Source: Vermamoeba vermiformis (lineage: Eukaryota > Tubulinea > Echinamoebida). Taken from it: DNA of 64,000 bases. Location of the stretch: the NCBI GenBank assembly GCA_045837725.1, contig JBEWZL010000044.1, positions 310,001 to 374,000 of the forward strand, read 5' to 3'. A program made the translations under genes and the position numbers. Position 1 is the first letter of the stretch. Each line of letters begins with the position of its first letter. A model generated the notes under the pieces. It was given only the letters and a program-made list of their open reading frames with translations. It was not told the origin of the DNA and did no database searches. Below, piece after piece: positions 21,786 to 33,966 of this stretch.

Positions 21786-23543
21786 TTATTTGCAGTTAGC
21801 ATTGAACCACTGTCGCGCATACTCGGTGAGTCGCTTGTCCACGGCTTTGGACCGCACAGTCAAATCAACGTCCTTCAATCCACTCTCCATGTCGGCATTG
21901 TTGTTGATGAGCAGCGCCACGGTCTCGTGCATTTGATTCAAGAACTTGCCCGTGTTGTTCTTCACAATCTTGCCGTTGCAGCCCTTGTCAGCGATCTCTT
22001 GCAGTCTGCTCTCGCTCAACACTTTCTTCACAAACTTTTCAATGGCCGCGGTGACTTCTGCTTCGGGAATGTCGCGTTGTGGCTTGGCTTGAGCCTTGTT
22101 CTTCTTTGAGGGCGGAATAATAACCTCCCAATCACCTTCATTCATGCTCGGGCCTGTGTTATACAGCTTCTGTTCATATTCGCGCAGCTGAATCATAAAG
22201 CCGTTGTTGGGCTGAATCAACGATCGCTTGCTCTTCACGAAGTTGAATGCCTTTTGCAGCGTCATTTGATTGTGTCTCATCAAATAAGCTATAACTATTG
22301 TCAGCATATTTGTGGTGCAGTATTTAAAGCACATACCAATAACAATGGAAGCAGATCTGGACTTGCCGATGACGCAGTGAACCAAGACACGACGACCAGC
22401 CTCACGACATTGTTCTAATAAGAGTGAGACTTGTGCACTAACATTGCATTCAATAGGTTCTATTACCTAAGAACTCAAAGGCCTCATTGAAGATCGAAGT
22501 GACATCTTCATCGACCACATCCACCAAGTGCAACTTCTTGTAGACAATCTTCTCGCCCTCCGTCACTAATGTCATCTCTTCGAGCTTTTGATGCAAGTGA
22601 CCGTCACCGTCTAAAGAGCCATTTGATTGTGCGTCTTTCTTCTCAAACAGTGCTTCATCTTCTTTGATAGCTTTATCTACCGCGTTGTTGTTGTTGTTAC
22701 TGCCCTCAGCCTGTGCATCAATCACGTGCTGCAATTGCGTGTTCTTGACGTCAAAGCCCTCGTCTTCATCGTCGCTGTCAGGTACGCGCCATTCACGCGC
22801 GACATTCAACACGCGTGTGATGCCTAACTCGCGCAACTGTTGCTTGTCATTGGCATCGCGTCCACTGCCCAAATATAGAAAGTCGTATAATATCTCTGAC
22901 GCTCCGTGTGGAATTTTATCGATACTTTTTTGTTTCTTTTCCTTGGCCTTAGCCTGCAGCACAGTTAGTAAATGACTCGAGCAGTGCGTTGTGTGGACTC
23001 ACATCGTCAGTCTTGATGAGACTAATATAGCGTTGCGAGCCAGCACCTGCGCTCTGTGATGTCATGCCATTGCGCGTGGACAGTTTGTGCACGTGTTTGC
23101 GGTGCTCGTTGCTTAATGACGCGGGAAATTTCAGTTCCTAAGAAGTCATTTCAGGTCTCTATATGCATCAACAACGAGATCGAGTACTTACTGTGTGGTC
23201 TGCATCGTCAGCAAAGTCGCGTACACAGTCTTCGAGCCATTTAAAGGTAATGTCTTGCGGTGCGGTTAACACTAAATTAAATTAAATCAGAACTATTTTT
23301 ACTCGGTATTGTATGCTATTGTATGCATATTACAGGCTTTAATATCGACAAATAAATTATTTTAAAATTTATCTCGATTATTTCCCAGCGGTCTGGATGA
23401 GATCAAGACAATGACTAACGCAACGATTTATCGAAGACCATAGTAGTTTAATTACCTTTGACACTGGCCTTGTCCCCTTTTTGAGGCTTGGAATTCTTAT
23501 CCTCCTTGGATTTAGAATTCTTACGCTTATTGTTCTTTTCCAT
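21786..23543 (-). CDS. dual-specificity protein phosphatase with an acidic insert
   Basis: Cysteine-dependent phosphatase of the DSP class. A Lys-rich N-terminus (MEKNNKRKNSKSKEDKNSKP) precedes a region of unknown role, including QDITFKWLEDCVRDFADD. The DSP fold starts at SEILYDFLYLGSGRDANDKQ, with LRELGITRVLNVAREW. The signature is HCVIGKSRSASIVIG (HCX5R with the following S), and LHLVDVVDED probably provides the general-acid Asp. Between beta-strand NVAREW and KKLHLVDVVDED sits an insert of about 90 residues rich in Asp, Glu, Asn and Gln. After the signature, the helix AYLMRHNQMTLQKAFNFVK is typical. The C-terminal extension of about 150 residues is not recognised. The active-site residues are intact, so catalysis is expected. 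Confidence 0.85.
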
Positions 23544-23691
23544 CGAGTTGCAACTGAGTAAGCAGCCGTGGTATTGGTATTATAATTTACAATTTAATCG
23601 TAACCGACAAAATGCGAAACTTAGTTTAGATTCTGAGATTTTTATGATAAAATCACAAAACACGTGCAAATGCTAGATCCAACACAAGAAC

Positions 23692-26098
23692 TTAAGGAGT
23701 AAGTCTCTCAGGGTCTCTAGGGAACATGCTAGTGCGGCGAATGTTGTCCAAGTTCAAGAAGAATTGCACAACACGTTCCAAACCAACACCGCATCCACCG
23801 TGTGGGGGAGCACCGAACTTGAAGCAGTCCAAGTAGGCCTTGATAGTCTCGAGTTCAATACCCATGGACTTGGCACGGCTCTCGAGCACGGTAGGGTCGT
23901 GAACTGCAAGAAGTGATTAGCATTGCCAAATATAGTAATAAACTAGTGGCACTTACTTCGTTGAGCACCGCTGATAATTTCCTGACCGCGCATGAAGAAG
24001 TCGTAAGAGTTGGAGTAACGCGGATCTTCAGCATCGAGCATTGTGTAGAACGGTCGAACGGCAGAGGGGAACTTGTCCACAACGAAGAAGTCAGTTTGGT
24101 ACTTCTCCTTGACGATGCGGCCCAGCAACTTCTCAGCAGGGGTGGAGAAGTCATCGAAATCTCCCATCTTGATCTCGGGGTCGTTGGCTTCGTTCACCAA
24201 CTTGACGGCCTCAGGGAAGGTCAAGCGGAGCTTCTTGAATTGGAAGGGCTCGTAGGGGAATTGGTGGCTGACTGTACGAGAATAGTGGTTAGACCGTGCA
24301 GTGGAGAGGTGCAATGATTAAATTGAAATTAAATGGTTCAGAACCGTGTCAAATCACTGGTATTCATACTACGCAGATAAGGTTGAAAAGTTGTTTCATC
24401 ATTAAATCAATCACTGTCATTATGCGCAATTATGATTGTGCGATCTGACTTACCAATGACCAACTCGTGCTTGAATTGAGTGTTGAGGCCCTCGAAGATA
24501 GTCATGAACATGTCTTCAATGACGTCCAACACCTCGTGGTAGTGTTGCTTGATTTGCATCTCCATATCGAGGCCTGTGAATTCAGTCAAGTGGCGAGGAG
24601 TGTTCGAGTTCTCAGCGCGGAAGACAGGACCGATTTCAAACACACGATCCAAGTCAGCGACAATGGCCATCTGCTTGTACAATTGAGGGGACTGGGCGAG
24701 GTAAGCAGGGCGATCGAAGTAAGTGACAGTGAACACGTTAGCACCACCCTCACTCTTGGCGGAGATCAACTTGGGAGTGTGAATCTCCACGAAGCCGTGC
24801 TTGAGCAGAGCTTGACGGAAGAAGAAGCAAGTGGCTGATTGCAACTTGAAGATGGCTTGATTGGCCGCAGTCTGGACCAAGGTCAGTAATGCTAATAACT
24901 GGCACTATGAACGGGTACTTACACGGAGGTCGATGACACGGTTGTCAAGACGCAAATCTTGCTTGACAAAGGCGAACTTTTGAGCGGCAGATTTCTTGGC
25001 CTGCAAAGTGTTGACTTGGGCCTCGAGTTCTTTCTTGGCAGCCTCGTCCTTCTCGGCTTGCAACTTCTCGAGGAGTGGGTTCAATTCAGCTTCAATGGCC
25101 TCGATCTCTTCGCGCTGTTTGTTCAACAAGGGTTGAGGTCTGTAGTCATAGGTCAGTATTAGTTATCAAATTTATCGTTCATGTCATACCTTGAGACGTC
25201 TTCGTATTGAATGGGCAAGCTGACAGCTTGAGAGATGACGAAGAACTTTTGCACTTTGATTTCAATGAATTGGTGCGTGGCTGATTCGATCTTCTCAGCG
25301 ACCTTGTTCACGACACCAACGACGTCAACAATCGATTCACGAGGAACGCTTCAAGAGAATGTCAGCAATTGTGTTGCGCCATGTAATGTAATTTCACTTA
25401 CCCAGCAATGAATTTAACCATTTCGCGCGGCAAGACATTGGGATCTTCGTTGACTTCAGCGATACCTTGCAACGAGTGGGTGCTTTGACGCAACAACAAA
25501 AAGCAAAGTTTGCTACCTGCATTGCAAGTTAACTTATAGACCTTGTGCAATAATAGTCATCGTACCAACAGGGCGAGAGTTCTGAACGCGAGCTCTGATC
25601 AAAACAGTTTGGCCAGCGTGAGATTCAGAAAGCTCAGCGAGAGAAGTATAGACGCGCTTCTCCGATTCATCGGCAGCCTTCTTTTCGACTAAAGGACGGT
25701 CACCAAACAAATGGCCATATTTTTGACGAATTTCAGCAAGTTTCTGAAGACGATCGTCAAGTTAATAAGGATACTACGACAAAAATATTTTTAAAATGTA
25801 TTTTTACCTTCTCTTCTTCTTCCTTTTGTTTTCTCTCCTATAAACAAGCAATGCATTAATTTCCGTTGATATTTTTAAGTTTTTTTTGAAATTATTTATT
25901 TTCATGAAACAAATAATTAATGGCTTTGGAAACTTACTCTCTCGGCTCTTTCAGCGGCCTTTTGCATTTTGGCTAATTCCCTACGAATACGTTTAGTTAC
26001 GTGGGGTTTCTGAATGATCGGATCTGATCTTACTTCTTAGAGGGTCCCTTCTTTGCGGCACCTTCTTCAGGCTTGGGTGGGTTGTTATTAGGCTCCAT
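23692..26098 (-). CDS. DARS1: aspartyl-tRNA synthetase, cytosolic class IIb
   Basis: Charges tRNA-Asp with aspartate. The N-terminal extension is charged ([20 protein letters not shown], then KQKEEEE), as in eukaryotic AspRS, where it aids tRNA binding. The anticodon-binding OB fold includes [17 protein letters not shown] and KLCFLLLRQ. The catalytic domain shows [16 protein letters not shown], motif 2 [19 protein letters not shown], and motif 3 [15 protein letters not shown] near the end. An unusual coiled-coil insert of about 60 residues ([18 protein letters not shown] onward) sits between the OB fold and [14 protein letters not shown]. About ten introns split the gene. It lies 148 bp downstream of the phosphatase start, on the same strand. 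Confidence 0.95.
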
Positions 26099-26362
26099 GA
26101 GTAATAGTGTGTTAAAGCCGAGTGAAAAAAAAACAATAAGAACACAAGGTTCTGCGTCAATTTTCAGATCATCGCGGAGGCCAGTTTTCATTCTTACATT
26201 ATTCCCTAAATGAAAATAGGCTTGCTGATGGACATATCGAATGATTGGCACAATTAAAACATTCGGAGATTTATACTCTACAAGGGTTCCTCAACCAAGA
26301 GGAGGATTCGTTGTACAATTTGACACGAGCTAGCATTTACATAATACTCAGTTAGGTCCTCC

Positions 26363-29005
26363 CTATTTGAGATTCATTATCAATGCTCGCACGAATATCT
26401 GCTCGTATTTGGTGGACTCGAAGATGACACCCGGATTGTCGGATGGACAGCGCAAGAAATTGGGCGCGAAGACCATGGCCAAGTTGTTGACGGTCATCTT
26501 CGTCTTGTCTTGATTTTCAGGTGCTGCAACGAGCTGCAAGTACTTCACCATGTAGTGCACCACACGTTGATGCAGCTCTGGCAGTTGTGCGATCAGATCG
26601 AGCATGGCTGGCACATCTTCGCGCTTAGCAGCCTCAATGCAAGGGTCATATAGATGCTCTGGTATAATAGGTTCGTCGAGTTCGCGCAGCCAGAGCTTGA
26701 GCAGACCTGCAGGCACGTGTGGGTCTCTTGTGCGCACCGTGTAGTCCCCGGACTCAATCTGCAAGCGGAGATTTGTGATGGCATCGCCGTCACCTGGCAC
26801 GCGGAATATACCTTCAGTCACGTGACCGTTGCATGCAGCAACAGCATCTGAGAGCACTGTGAGCACATAGGGCAGTGGTGAGGCAGGTGCTTGGTGATAG
26901 ATCTGCGAGTACAACACAGGCGCGGGGGGCTGGCCTTGCAACTTCTTGTTTTGGCTCTCCACGATCTCTTCTAGGCGACTTCCAAATATGGAAATTTCGA
27001 ATGGTGCAATCTGTTGAGTATTATTAGCAAGGCCACAACAAATCAAAAGACAGTGCGTACTTTGGTCCGTTCAATTTCTTTCACAGTCGGCACACGACCA
27101 CGAGCCCCGAGCGAACAGACTTTGGGCAAGCGGCGCAGACAATAAGCAGCATAGGCGCGCAGTTTGAGGTCTTCGAGCTTGAGCTGCTCTTTGATGTAGC
27201 TCAACAGCCACTGCTCCAAGTCTTTGGTGGGCGGGAAGTACGAGCAGGCAATGCACATCAAGTCCCAGCCCTTGTACGTGCCCTCACTAGCAAAGAGATC
27301 AATATTCGCGTCAGTGCGTTTGACACGTGTCACTTACAGATCCGGATTAAGCGTCGTTTGTTTGCAGAGTTGACAGTAGAGTTCATCGCGCAGTTCGGGC
27401 ACATTGATCGCTTTTTCCACAATTTGTTGCGCTACTTGATTGATGTCGCGCTTGCTCGGCTTTTCACCCATGTATGTTTGCACCACTGACAGCGGTCAAT
27501 ATTAACAACGACGTCTAATGACTGTTGCACTTACTCTTAAACAGATTGACGGCCTCTTTGGTAATACTCGCTTTGTTCATTTTGAGCAGCGAGGTCTTCA
27601 GCGCCTCTTTGGACCACTTGAGCAGTTCTTGCAGCGGAATGGCTCGTCGAAACACTCCTTTTTTGGCAGTTTGGAAGTATTTTTTCGCGTAACCTTCGAG
27701 CTGAAACAAATTGATATCTCGCCTCAGATCATTGGTCAAATTTGTGCTCGGCTGCAGCTAAAGTTAGCAACACGTGTCAACATGTCAATTAAATTTTAAA
27801 GTCTATCTCACCGGTGCTCCGCGTGCTGTTGTTTCTAAATGAGAATTAGATTAGCGCTGTGGTATACAACTTAATTGCAGTGAGTATACTTACTGTCGCC
27901 AGCGGCATCTGTGTTGGAGCGAGGTTTGAGATCAAGCTGTCACGTGTTAGATAGACAGACACTGCGCAACATGTAACTTACATTGGACGGTGAGCTCGGG
28001 GGCACATAAGTACTCGAGGGCGGTGTGTTGCCGTTGTACAAACTGTTTGGCTGGCTGTAATTGGTGCCACTGCTGCCGTCGCTGATTTGACGCTGCACAG
28101 CAGTGCGTTTGGGCGGCAAGGGCGGTGTTGAGACTGGAGAGAAGTTGGGACTGCCCGTGCGTGCTGAGAGTGGGGGCGGGAAATTGTTCGGGATGTCAAT
28201 GTTGCTCGAATAGTCGCGCTGAAGTTGCGGCGAGGCAGGCAAATACCCTGAGGTGATGGAGCGTGTCAAACCGCCTGACTTGGCGAGCGGTGAGCTCGGG
28301 TAGGGTTTGTTGCGCGCTGGTGGAGTGGGAGGTGGGGAGGGCAAGGGCGGCAGATGGGAGGGCACTGAGGGCAGATTGGGTGGGGGAAGGGGCAGATCTG
28401 GCAGCACTGAGGGTGGCGGTGGCGGTAGATTAGACAGTTGAGGTGGCGGTGGTAGTGTGGCGAGGGGTGGGGGCAGTGGTGCTAGTTCGGATTCGGGCTC
28501 TGAATATTCGGGGTCTGACTCGTGGTTGGGGTCAGATGCAGCCTCTGCGCTGTCACCTTGATCAATACTGCCACGAACAGCATTTGGTGGTGGAGGTCCA
28601 AGTATATTGCGTAATTGCTTATCGTCAGCAGAGCTTAGCGGGATTGGATGCACACGTAACCCTGTTGGCAGCTCCCAATATGTTTCTTGCTCTGTGTTAT
28701 TGTAATAATATGCTGCATTTGTATTTTCATCATATAATTCCCACCACTCTGGTAAAGCGTTTTGTCTATTGAAATTAAATTATTCAATTATTTTTTTTTT
28801 GGATCATTAAATTTCGACCTACAAGATATTATTGCTGTTTGGTTTTGTCCACCTGCATTCTCCAGTGTTTGCGTTGGCATAAAATAAATAATTCGTGGTC
28901 GGATCTGTCAGCTCGTACCATCGGTCGTTAGAATTAGATCTGTTTGGAAAATTAGCTTTGGTGTTCCGTAGCATTTATGATTATATACCGTCCAAACCGA
29001 CTCAT
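26363..29005 (-). CDS. WW-MyTH4-RhoGAP protein (ARHGAP39/Vilse type)
   Basis: GTPase-activating protein for Rho-family GTPases, linking proline-rich partners to actin control. Two N-terminal WW domains are visible: NDRWYELTDPTTNYLFYANA with ECRWTKP, and EWWELYDENTNAAYYYNNTE with TYWELPTG. A long Pro-rich region follows (LPPPPQLSNLPPPPPSVLP), likely to bind SH3, EVH1 or profilin. Next come a MyTH4 domain (LELLKWSKEA-like start, DELYCQLCKQTTLNP, GWDLMCIACSYFPP) and a RhoGAP domain with arginine finger EGIFRVPGDGD and the later NNLAMVFAPNFLRCP. This order is that of animal ARHGAP39. Exon 1 is short (MSRFGR, then a split Arg codon). An exact palindrome at 27321-27332 overlaps a 5' splice site. 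Confidence 0.9.
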
Positions 29006-29393
29006 GGCAATTCGATGAGCATTGGTTCTATATTTACAAATTGCTTGTGTAAATGAATAATGATTTTGTTGGGAGAGGTGATTCGGCGAGATTTTTTGTT
29101 AAATTGATTCAACGTCTGTGATCGAGTACATCACATAATACGACTCATTTGTTGATGGAGTCCGCTGAATAATGAGAACGAGTATCGTCTGGGTAACACA
29201 ACGGAATTGCAACATCGCTGGAATAAACTAAGGATCGCCTCCTTGTGCTCCTTAAACTGCACAACTGACTCTTTATATAATACAATTGAGTATTCGTTTA
29301 CCTTTTGTTGGTTTACTTCACTGTCTTGCCACCCATTTTCGTTGTTGGTAGATCCCGCCTTATTTGAATAACACAACACCTCAATGAGCTGAC
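29006..29393. other. divergent intergenic region ARHGAP39-like / RTEL1
   Basis: This region of 388 bases separates two start codons. An 89-codon open frame on the minus strand (29131-29400) has no recognisable domain and overlaps the RTEL1 start; I treat it as chance. Confidence 0.45.
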
Positions 29394-32300
29394 ATGACAA
29401 GCCACACGTATAATATTCGTGGCGTTGAGGTCAAATTTCCTTATGCTGCCTATCAATGTCAGCTGATTTACATGGAGAAAGTGATCGAATGCTTGCAAGA
29501 GGTAAGATCTGCACTGCAAAATCACGTAATAGCCTCGCCAATAATTTTAAAATATTTTTTAACACCTTAACGACCATTCTGATTTCTTTCTGGCGATGGC
29601 AAGCAGTTATCAATACCAAGAAAAATTCAAATAAACAGCTTGAAATAGCGTTCCGACCCCACTCTTAATTACAAAATTATCATCAATGTATTTAATATTC
29701 ACACTAGTCTCATTTAACGGCCGTTACTGACCAGTACACATCCAGGGCAAGAACGCGCTGCTCGAGAGTCCTACAGGCACAGGTAAGACACTCTGCCTCT
29801 TGTGCGCTTGTCTCGCTTGGCGCGAACACATGGCGCAACAGTTGCGCGGCAGTCAGGGGTCGTTGGGCTCGGATCAGGCCTCGCTTGAAGCGGAACAACT
29901 GCTGAGTGCGGCGACTGACCCGCGCAACAAACTGCCGCTGGTGATTTATGCCTCGCGCACGCACTCGCAGCTGTCACAAGTCATTCGCGAACTCAAAAAC
30001 ACGGCTTATCGGTGCGTATTTGACACAGGTCGGTGATTGACACGTGTCACTGATGATCTTTGCAGACCTCGCACGAGCATACTTGGATCACGTGCGCAAA
30101 TGTGTGTGCATCCCACGGTGTCAAGTGTCAAAGGCAATGCGCAGAATGTCATGTGTCGCCAACACGTCGCGTCACACAAGTGCTCGTACCACGACACGGT
30201 GCAAGGTGAGTGCGGTGTGTGTGTTCAGTGAAAATTAACGCGCGCAACAGAAATGAAGAAAAAAGACGAGCTGATCAATCAAATCTCCGACATTGAGGAC
30301 TTGGTCACGCTGGGCCGCGAACAGACCACGTGTCCGTTTTATTTGACGCGCGAACTGCAACACAAAGCTGACATGCTGTTCATGCCGTACAACTACCTCG
30401 TGGACTCGATGATCCGTCAGACTCTAAAAATAGATCTCAGCAATGCGATTCTCATCTTCGACGAGGCTCATAACTTGGTGAGTGCTGTGCAGTGCGTACT
30501 GACATCTGCTGACACGTGTCAAACAGGAGTCTGTGTGCACCGAAGCAGCCTCGTGTGACATCACCACCGATGATCTGCGCGGCTGTTTGAAAGAGATCGA
30601 GCGCGCAGTGAAGATTGTGTCGTCCACTGGCCACGACTATGCCGCGCAAGTGGTGCCTGACACCGACGACATTGACGACTCGATGCCTGGCACGAGCGGC
30701 ACTGATCACGTGGATGCGAGTGAATTCATCAAGCTGAAAGGTAGTGTTATATAAATAAGGATGTATTGTTAGGAAGTACTGACTGGTGGCAGTGGTGATT
30801 GAAAAGCTGAAAGACATGATCGAGAGCATGACACTGCCGCGCGACGGACTGACCGAGAACGGTGCAGCCATCTATCAACTGCTCGAGAAAGTGAAGATCA
30901 CTGCCGAGACGAAGAGCACTGTGCTCGACACCATCAACACGGTCACGAGTGTGTTGACCAGCAGCGAGGGCACGCGATACAGCAATCTGCACACGTTCAG
31001 TGAAATACTGCGCAAGTTGTTCATGGAGGGCTTTGACGTGACGCAGACCTCGCAGTACTTCAAGCTGCACGTGCAGGTGTTGAACAACAACAACAAGGGC
31101 TTCAAGAAAGCTACGATCATGAATTTCCAAGAGACGCGCAAACTCAGCTTGTGGTGCGTGAAACAATCGAGCAGTGACACGTGTCAAATACTGACCTGCA
31201 TTGTGACCCTCAGGTGCTTCAGTCCAGCAGTGGCCATGAATGACTTGCGCCACTTGGGCATTCGCAACATCATTCTCACTTCAGGCACGCTCTCGCCACT
31301 CGATGCATTTGCTTATGAAATGCAAACGTACGTCATGCGAGGCACTTCTTCTGTTGTAACACTTTCCAAATTAGGGAATTCCCAATCCGACTCGAAAATC
31401 CGCACGTGATTCACCGCGGCCAAGTGTGGGTCGGAGTGGTGCCCGAAGGACCCTCGGGCATTGCACTCAACTCCAAATTTGACAACCGCAACTCCGTCGA
31501 GTACCGCCAATCACTCGGCCACTCGCTGGGTAAGTCATATAGAAAGGCTATTAATAGCACTCGTCTGACAGCCTGTCGTCAGTGAACTTGGCGCGTATCG
31601 TGCAGAAAGGCGGGCTGTTAGTGTTCTTCCCCTCATACGACGCACTGTCCTCGGCCGTGGAGTACTGGAAGACACCGGTACGTGTGCCCTCCATGGCATT
31701 AATGCGACTCTGATGCATGACCACCAATATGATTGACTAACACCGCGCTAGATTGGAGACAATGCCGAGACAATATGGGACCGCATCTGCAAGTCCAAAC
31801 AGATCATCATTGAGCCGCGCGAGTCCATGAACTTGACTGACGCCATGAACGACTTTTACGAGAAAATTCGAGACCCGGACTTGAAAGGCGCGGCATTCTT
31901 TGCGGTGTGTCGCGGCAAGGTGAGTGAAGGCTTGGACTTTATGGACGACAATGGCCGCGCGGTGGTGATCACTGGCCTGCCCTATCCGAATCAATTCGAC
32001 GCCAAAGTGCGACTCAAAAAACAGTTCTTGAATGAGATGCAGCACAACCCCCACGCACTCAGCCTCGGTGTCAAGGTACGTGTCACATGTCAACCGGTCA
32101 CCTCGCTAATGACACCTGTCAACAGCCCTTGTCCGGGGATGATTGGTACAAACAAAGTGCCTTCCGAGCTGTCAATCAGGTAAGTACAACACAAGTCTCC
32201 ATTTGACACCTGTCATAACGCGTGTCATTCACAGGCCGTGGGACGAGTCATTCGCCACAGTCGCGACTATGGTGGCATTATATTGTGCGATGAAAGGTTC

Positions 32301-33884
32301 AAAGGCGCGTCAAAGTACTTGTCCTCGTGGCTGCGGCCGTACTTCCAAGTGTTTGACAAATTTGGCGAGGCACTCAAGTCACTGAGCGGCTTCTACAAAG
32401 AGGTCGATGCCAACATTGTGTCCAATCACAGCAAGTCGACCAATCAGCTCGCACTCGGCAAACAAGCGCACAGCAGTGAGTCCCTGGCAGTTCAATGTAT
32501 CGCACGTGACTTACCATATTTAGGCATCAACATACACGACAGCATTAAAGAGATCAATCAGTCGCGCGGCAATGTATTCACGCGCTTGAAAGAACAGAAG
32601 GTGCGTTCTATAAATAGCTTTGTGCACGAACTGACCAATCAGCAGCAAGAGAAAGAAGACAAGACCCGCACGAGCAGTGACAATGCCCCCAGCACTAAAC
32701 AGCTGACCATTCACACCAAAAAACAACAAAGTTCGCTCGAGTTCTTAGCACTCGTTAAAGAGCTCTTGGACCGTGCCAAATACAAGTTGTTCACCGTGGT
32801 CATGAAGAAATATCGCGCCAAGACCGTGGACAATCACGCCATGTGCCACGAAGTGCTCGAGATATTTGCAGATCAGCCGGTGCTGCTCGATGGATTTGAA
32901 AAGTTTTTACCTGAAAAACAGCGCGATTATTGGCGCAATTTGGTGACTGCAAAGATCAAAAGCGAGACAGCGAGTGCCGACAAAGAGGTGACAGCATTGA
33001 CGGCGAGTGGCACGACGAATAATACGACCGATGTGAATACGAACACTACTAAGACCACTGCGAACACGACCACAACAGGCGTGCAAGACACTGATGCAGT
33101 GTTCTTGAAGCCAGTGCCTGTCGAGAATGATCGCAAAGAATTGATCTCAACACGCGAGATTAAACCACGTGCCAGCGACATGACCTCATCGAACAGTGCA
33201 ATCTCGCCGCCAGATCGTGGTATCAAGCGCAAATTCAACGAACTGCTGACAAGTGACGACGAGCTGCAGTCCTCGCCGAGCACACGCGACTATCCGCACA
33301 AGAAGTCGAAGCTGAGCGAGGAGAACAAGATCATTCAGATCACTGACACCAGCAGTCTGGAGCACGAGACCACTGACACTGCGCTGCAAACACGACCCAA
33401 ACCCGCCCTGGTCGATGTGCTGCAAATATCCGATGAACTCAAGCCTGCAAAGACGCCTGAAAAGCGTGAGATGATGTCGCCGAAGAGCCGTGTGATCTAC
33501 GACCTCGTGACTGGACTGCCCACCAAATCCGCTAAGAAGCCCAAGCTGCACAAGAGCGGACCAATGAGTGACAACACGAACAACGAGTCGCAGCACGGCG
33601 AAGTGATCTCGCTCGAGGACAGCGAGGGCCAGACTCGTCCCAGCATGAGCAAGAGCGCGAGTGACATCAGCTCGGTGCGCAACAGCAAAGAAGAGCCCGC
33701 GGAGCAGAGTCCGCAGTGTCCGATCTGTCTGAGCAAGCTGAAAGAGCCCTTTATCTCGGTGAAGTGCGGACACATGTGCTGTTATCTCTGTTGGCTGCAG
33801 TGGTTCAAGACCAAGCTCGAGTGTCCGGTCTGTCGGGAACGCACGCGCGAGAAAAACTTGAAAAAAGTGTTCTTTTACATGTAA
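29394..33884 (+). CDS. RTEL1: RTEL1-type XPD-family DNA helicase with C-terminal RING
   Basis: Iron-sulfur 5'-3' DNA helicase that unwinds D-loops, telomeric T-loops and G-quadruplexes. The N-terminus is RGVEVKFPYAAYQCQLIYM, with Walker A SPTGTGKTLCLL and motif Ia YASRTHSQLSQVIREL. The Fe-S cluster region uses Cys in SRAQMCVHP, NVMCRQH, HKCSYH and QTTCPFYL. Then come DEAHNLES, the HD2 landmarks RGKVSEGLDF and QAVGRVIRHSRDYG. The C-terminal part has a harmonin-like helical domain (LVKELLDRAKYKLFTVVMKK, then GFEKFLPEKQRDYW), a long low-complexity linker and a C3HC4 RING (CPICLSKLKEPF ... CGHMCCYLCW ... CPVCRERT). The harmonin-like domain separates it from FANCJ, DDX11 and XPD. Several introns carry the 12-bp palindrome near their 3' ends. 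Confidence 0.93.
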
Positions 33885-33966
33885 ATACGCGAGGACTGTT
33901 CATACAAAGCCCAGTCGTGTATTATTTGATCTGTATATTATTATTTGATTTATATTATTACAACTG

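Noticed and set aside
29131-29400. 89-codon minus frame between ARHGAP39-like and RTEL1
   Set aside because: It overlaps the RTEL1 start, lacks domains and has no clear splice partners, so it is likely chance.
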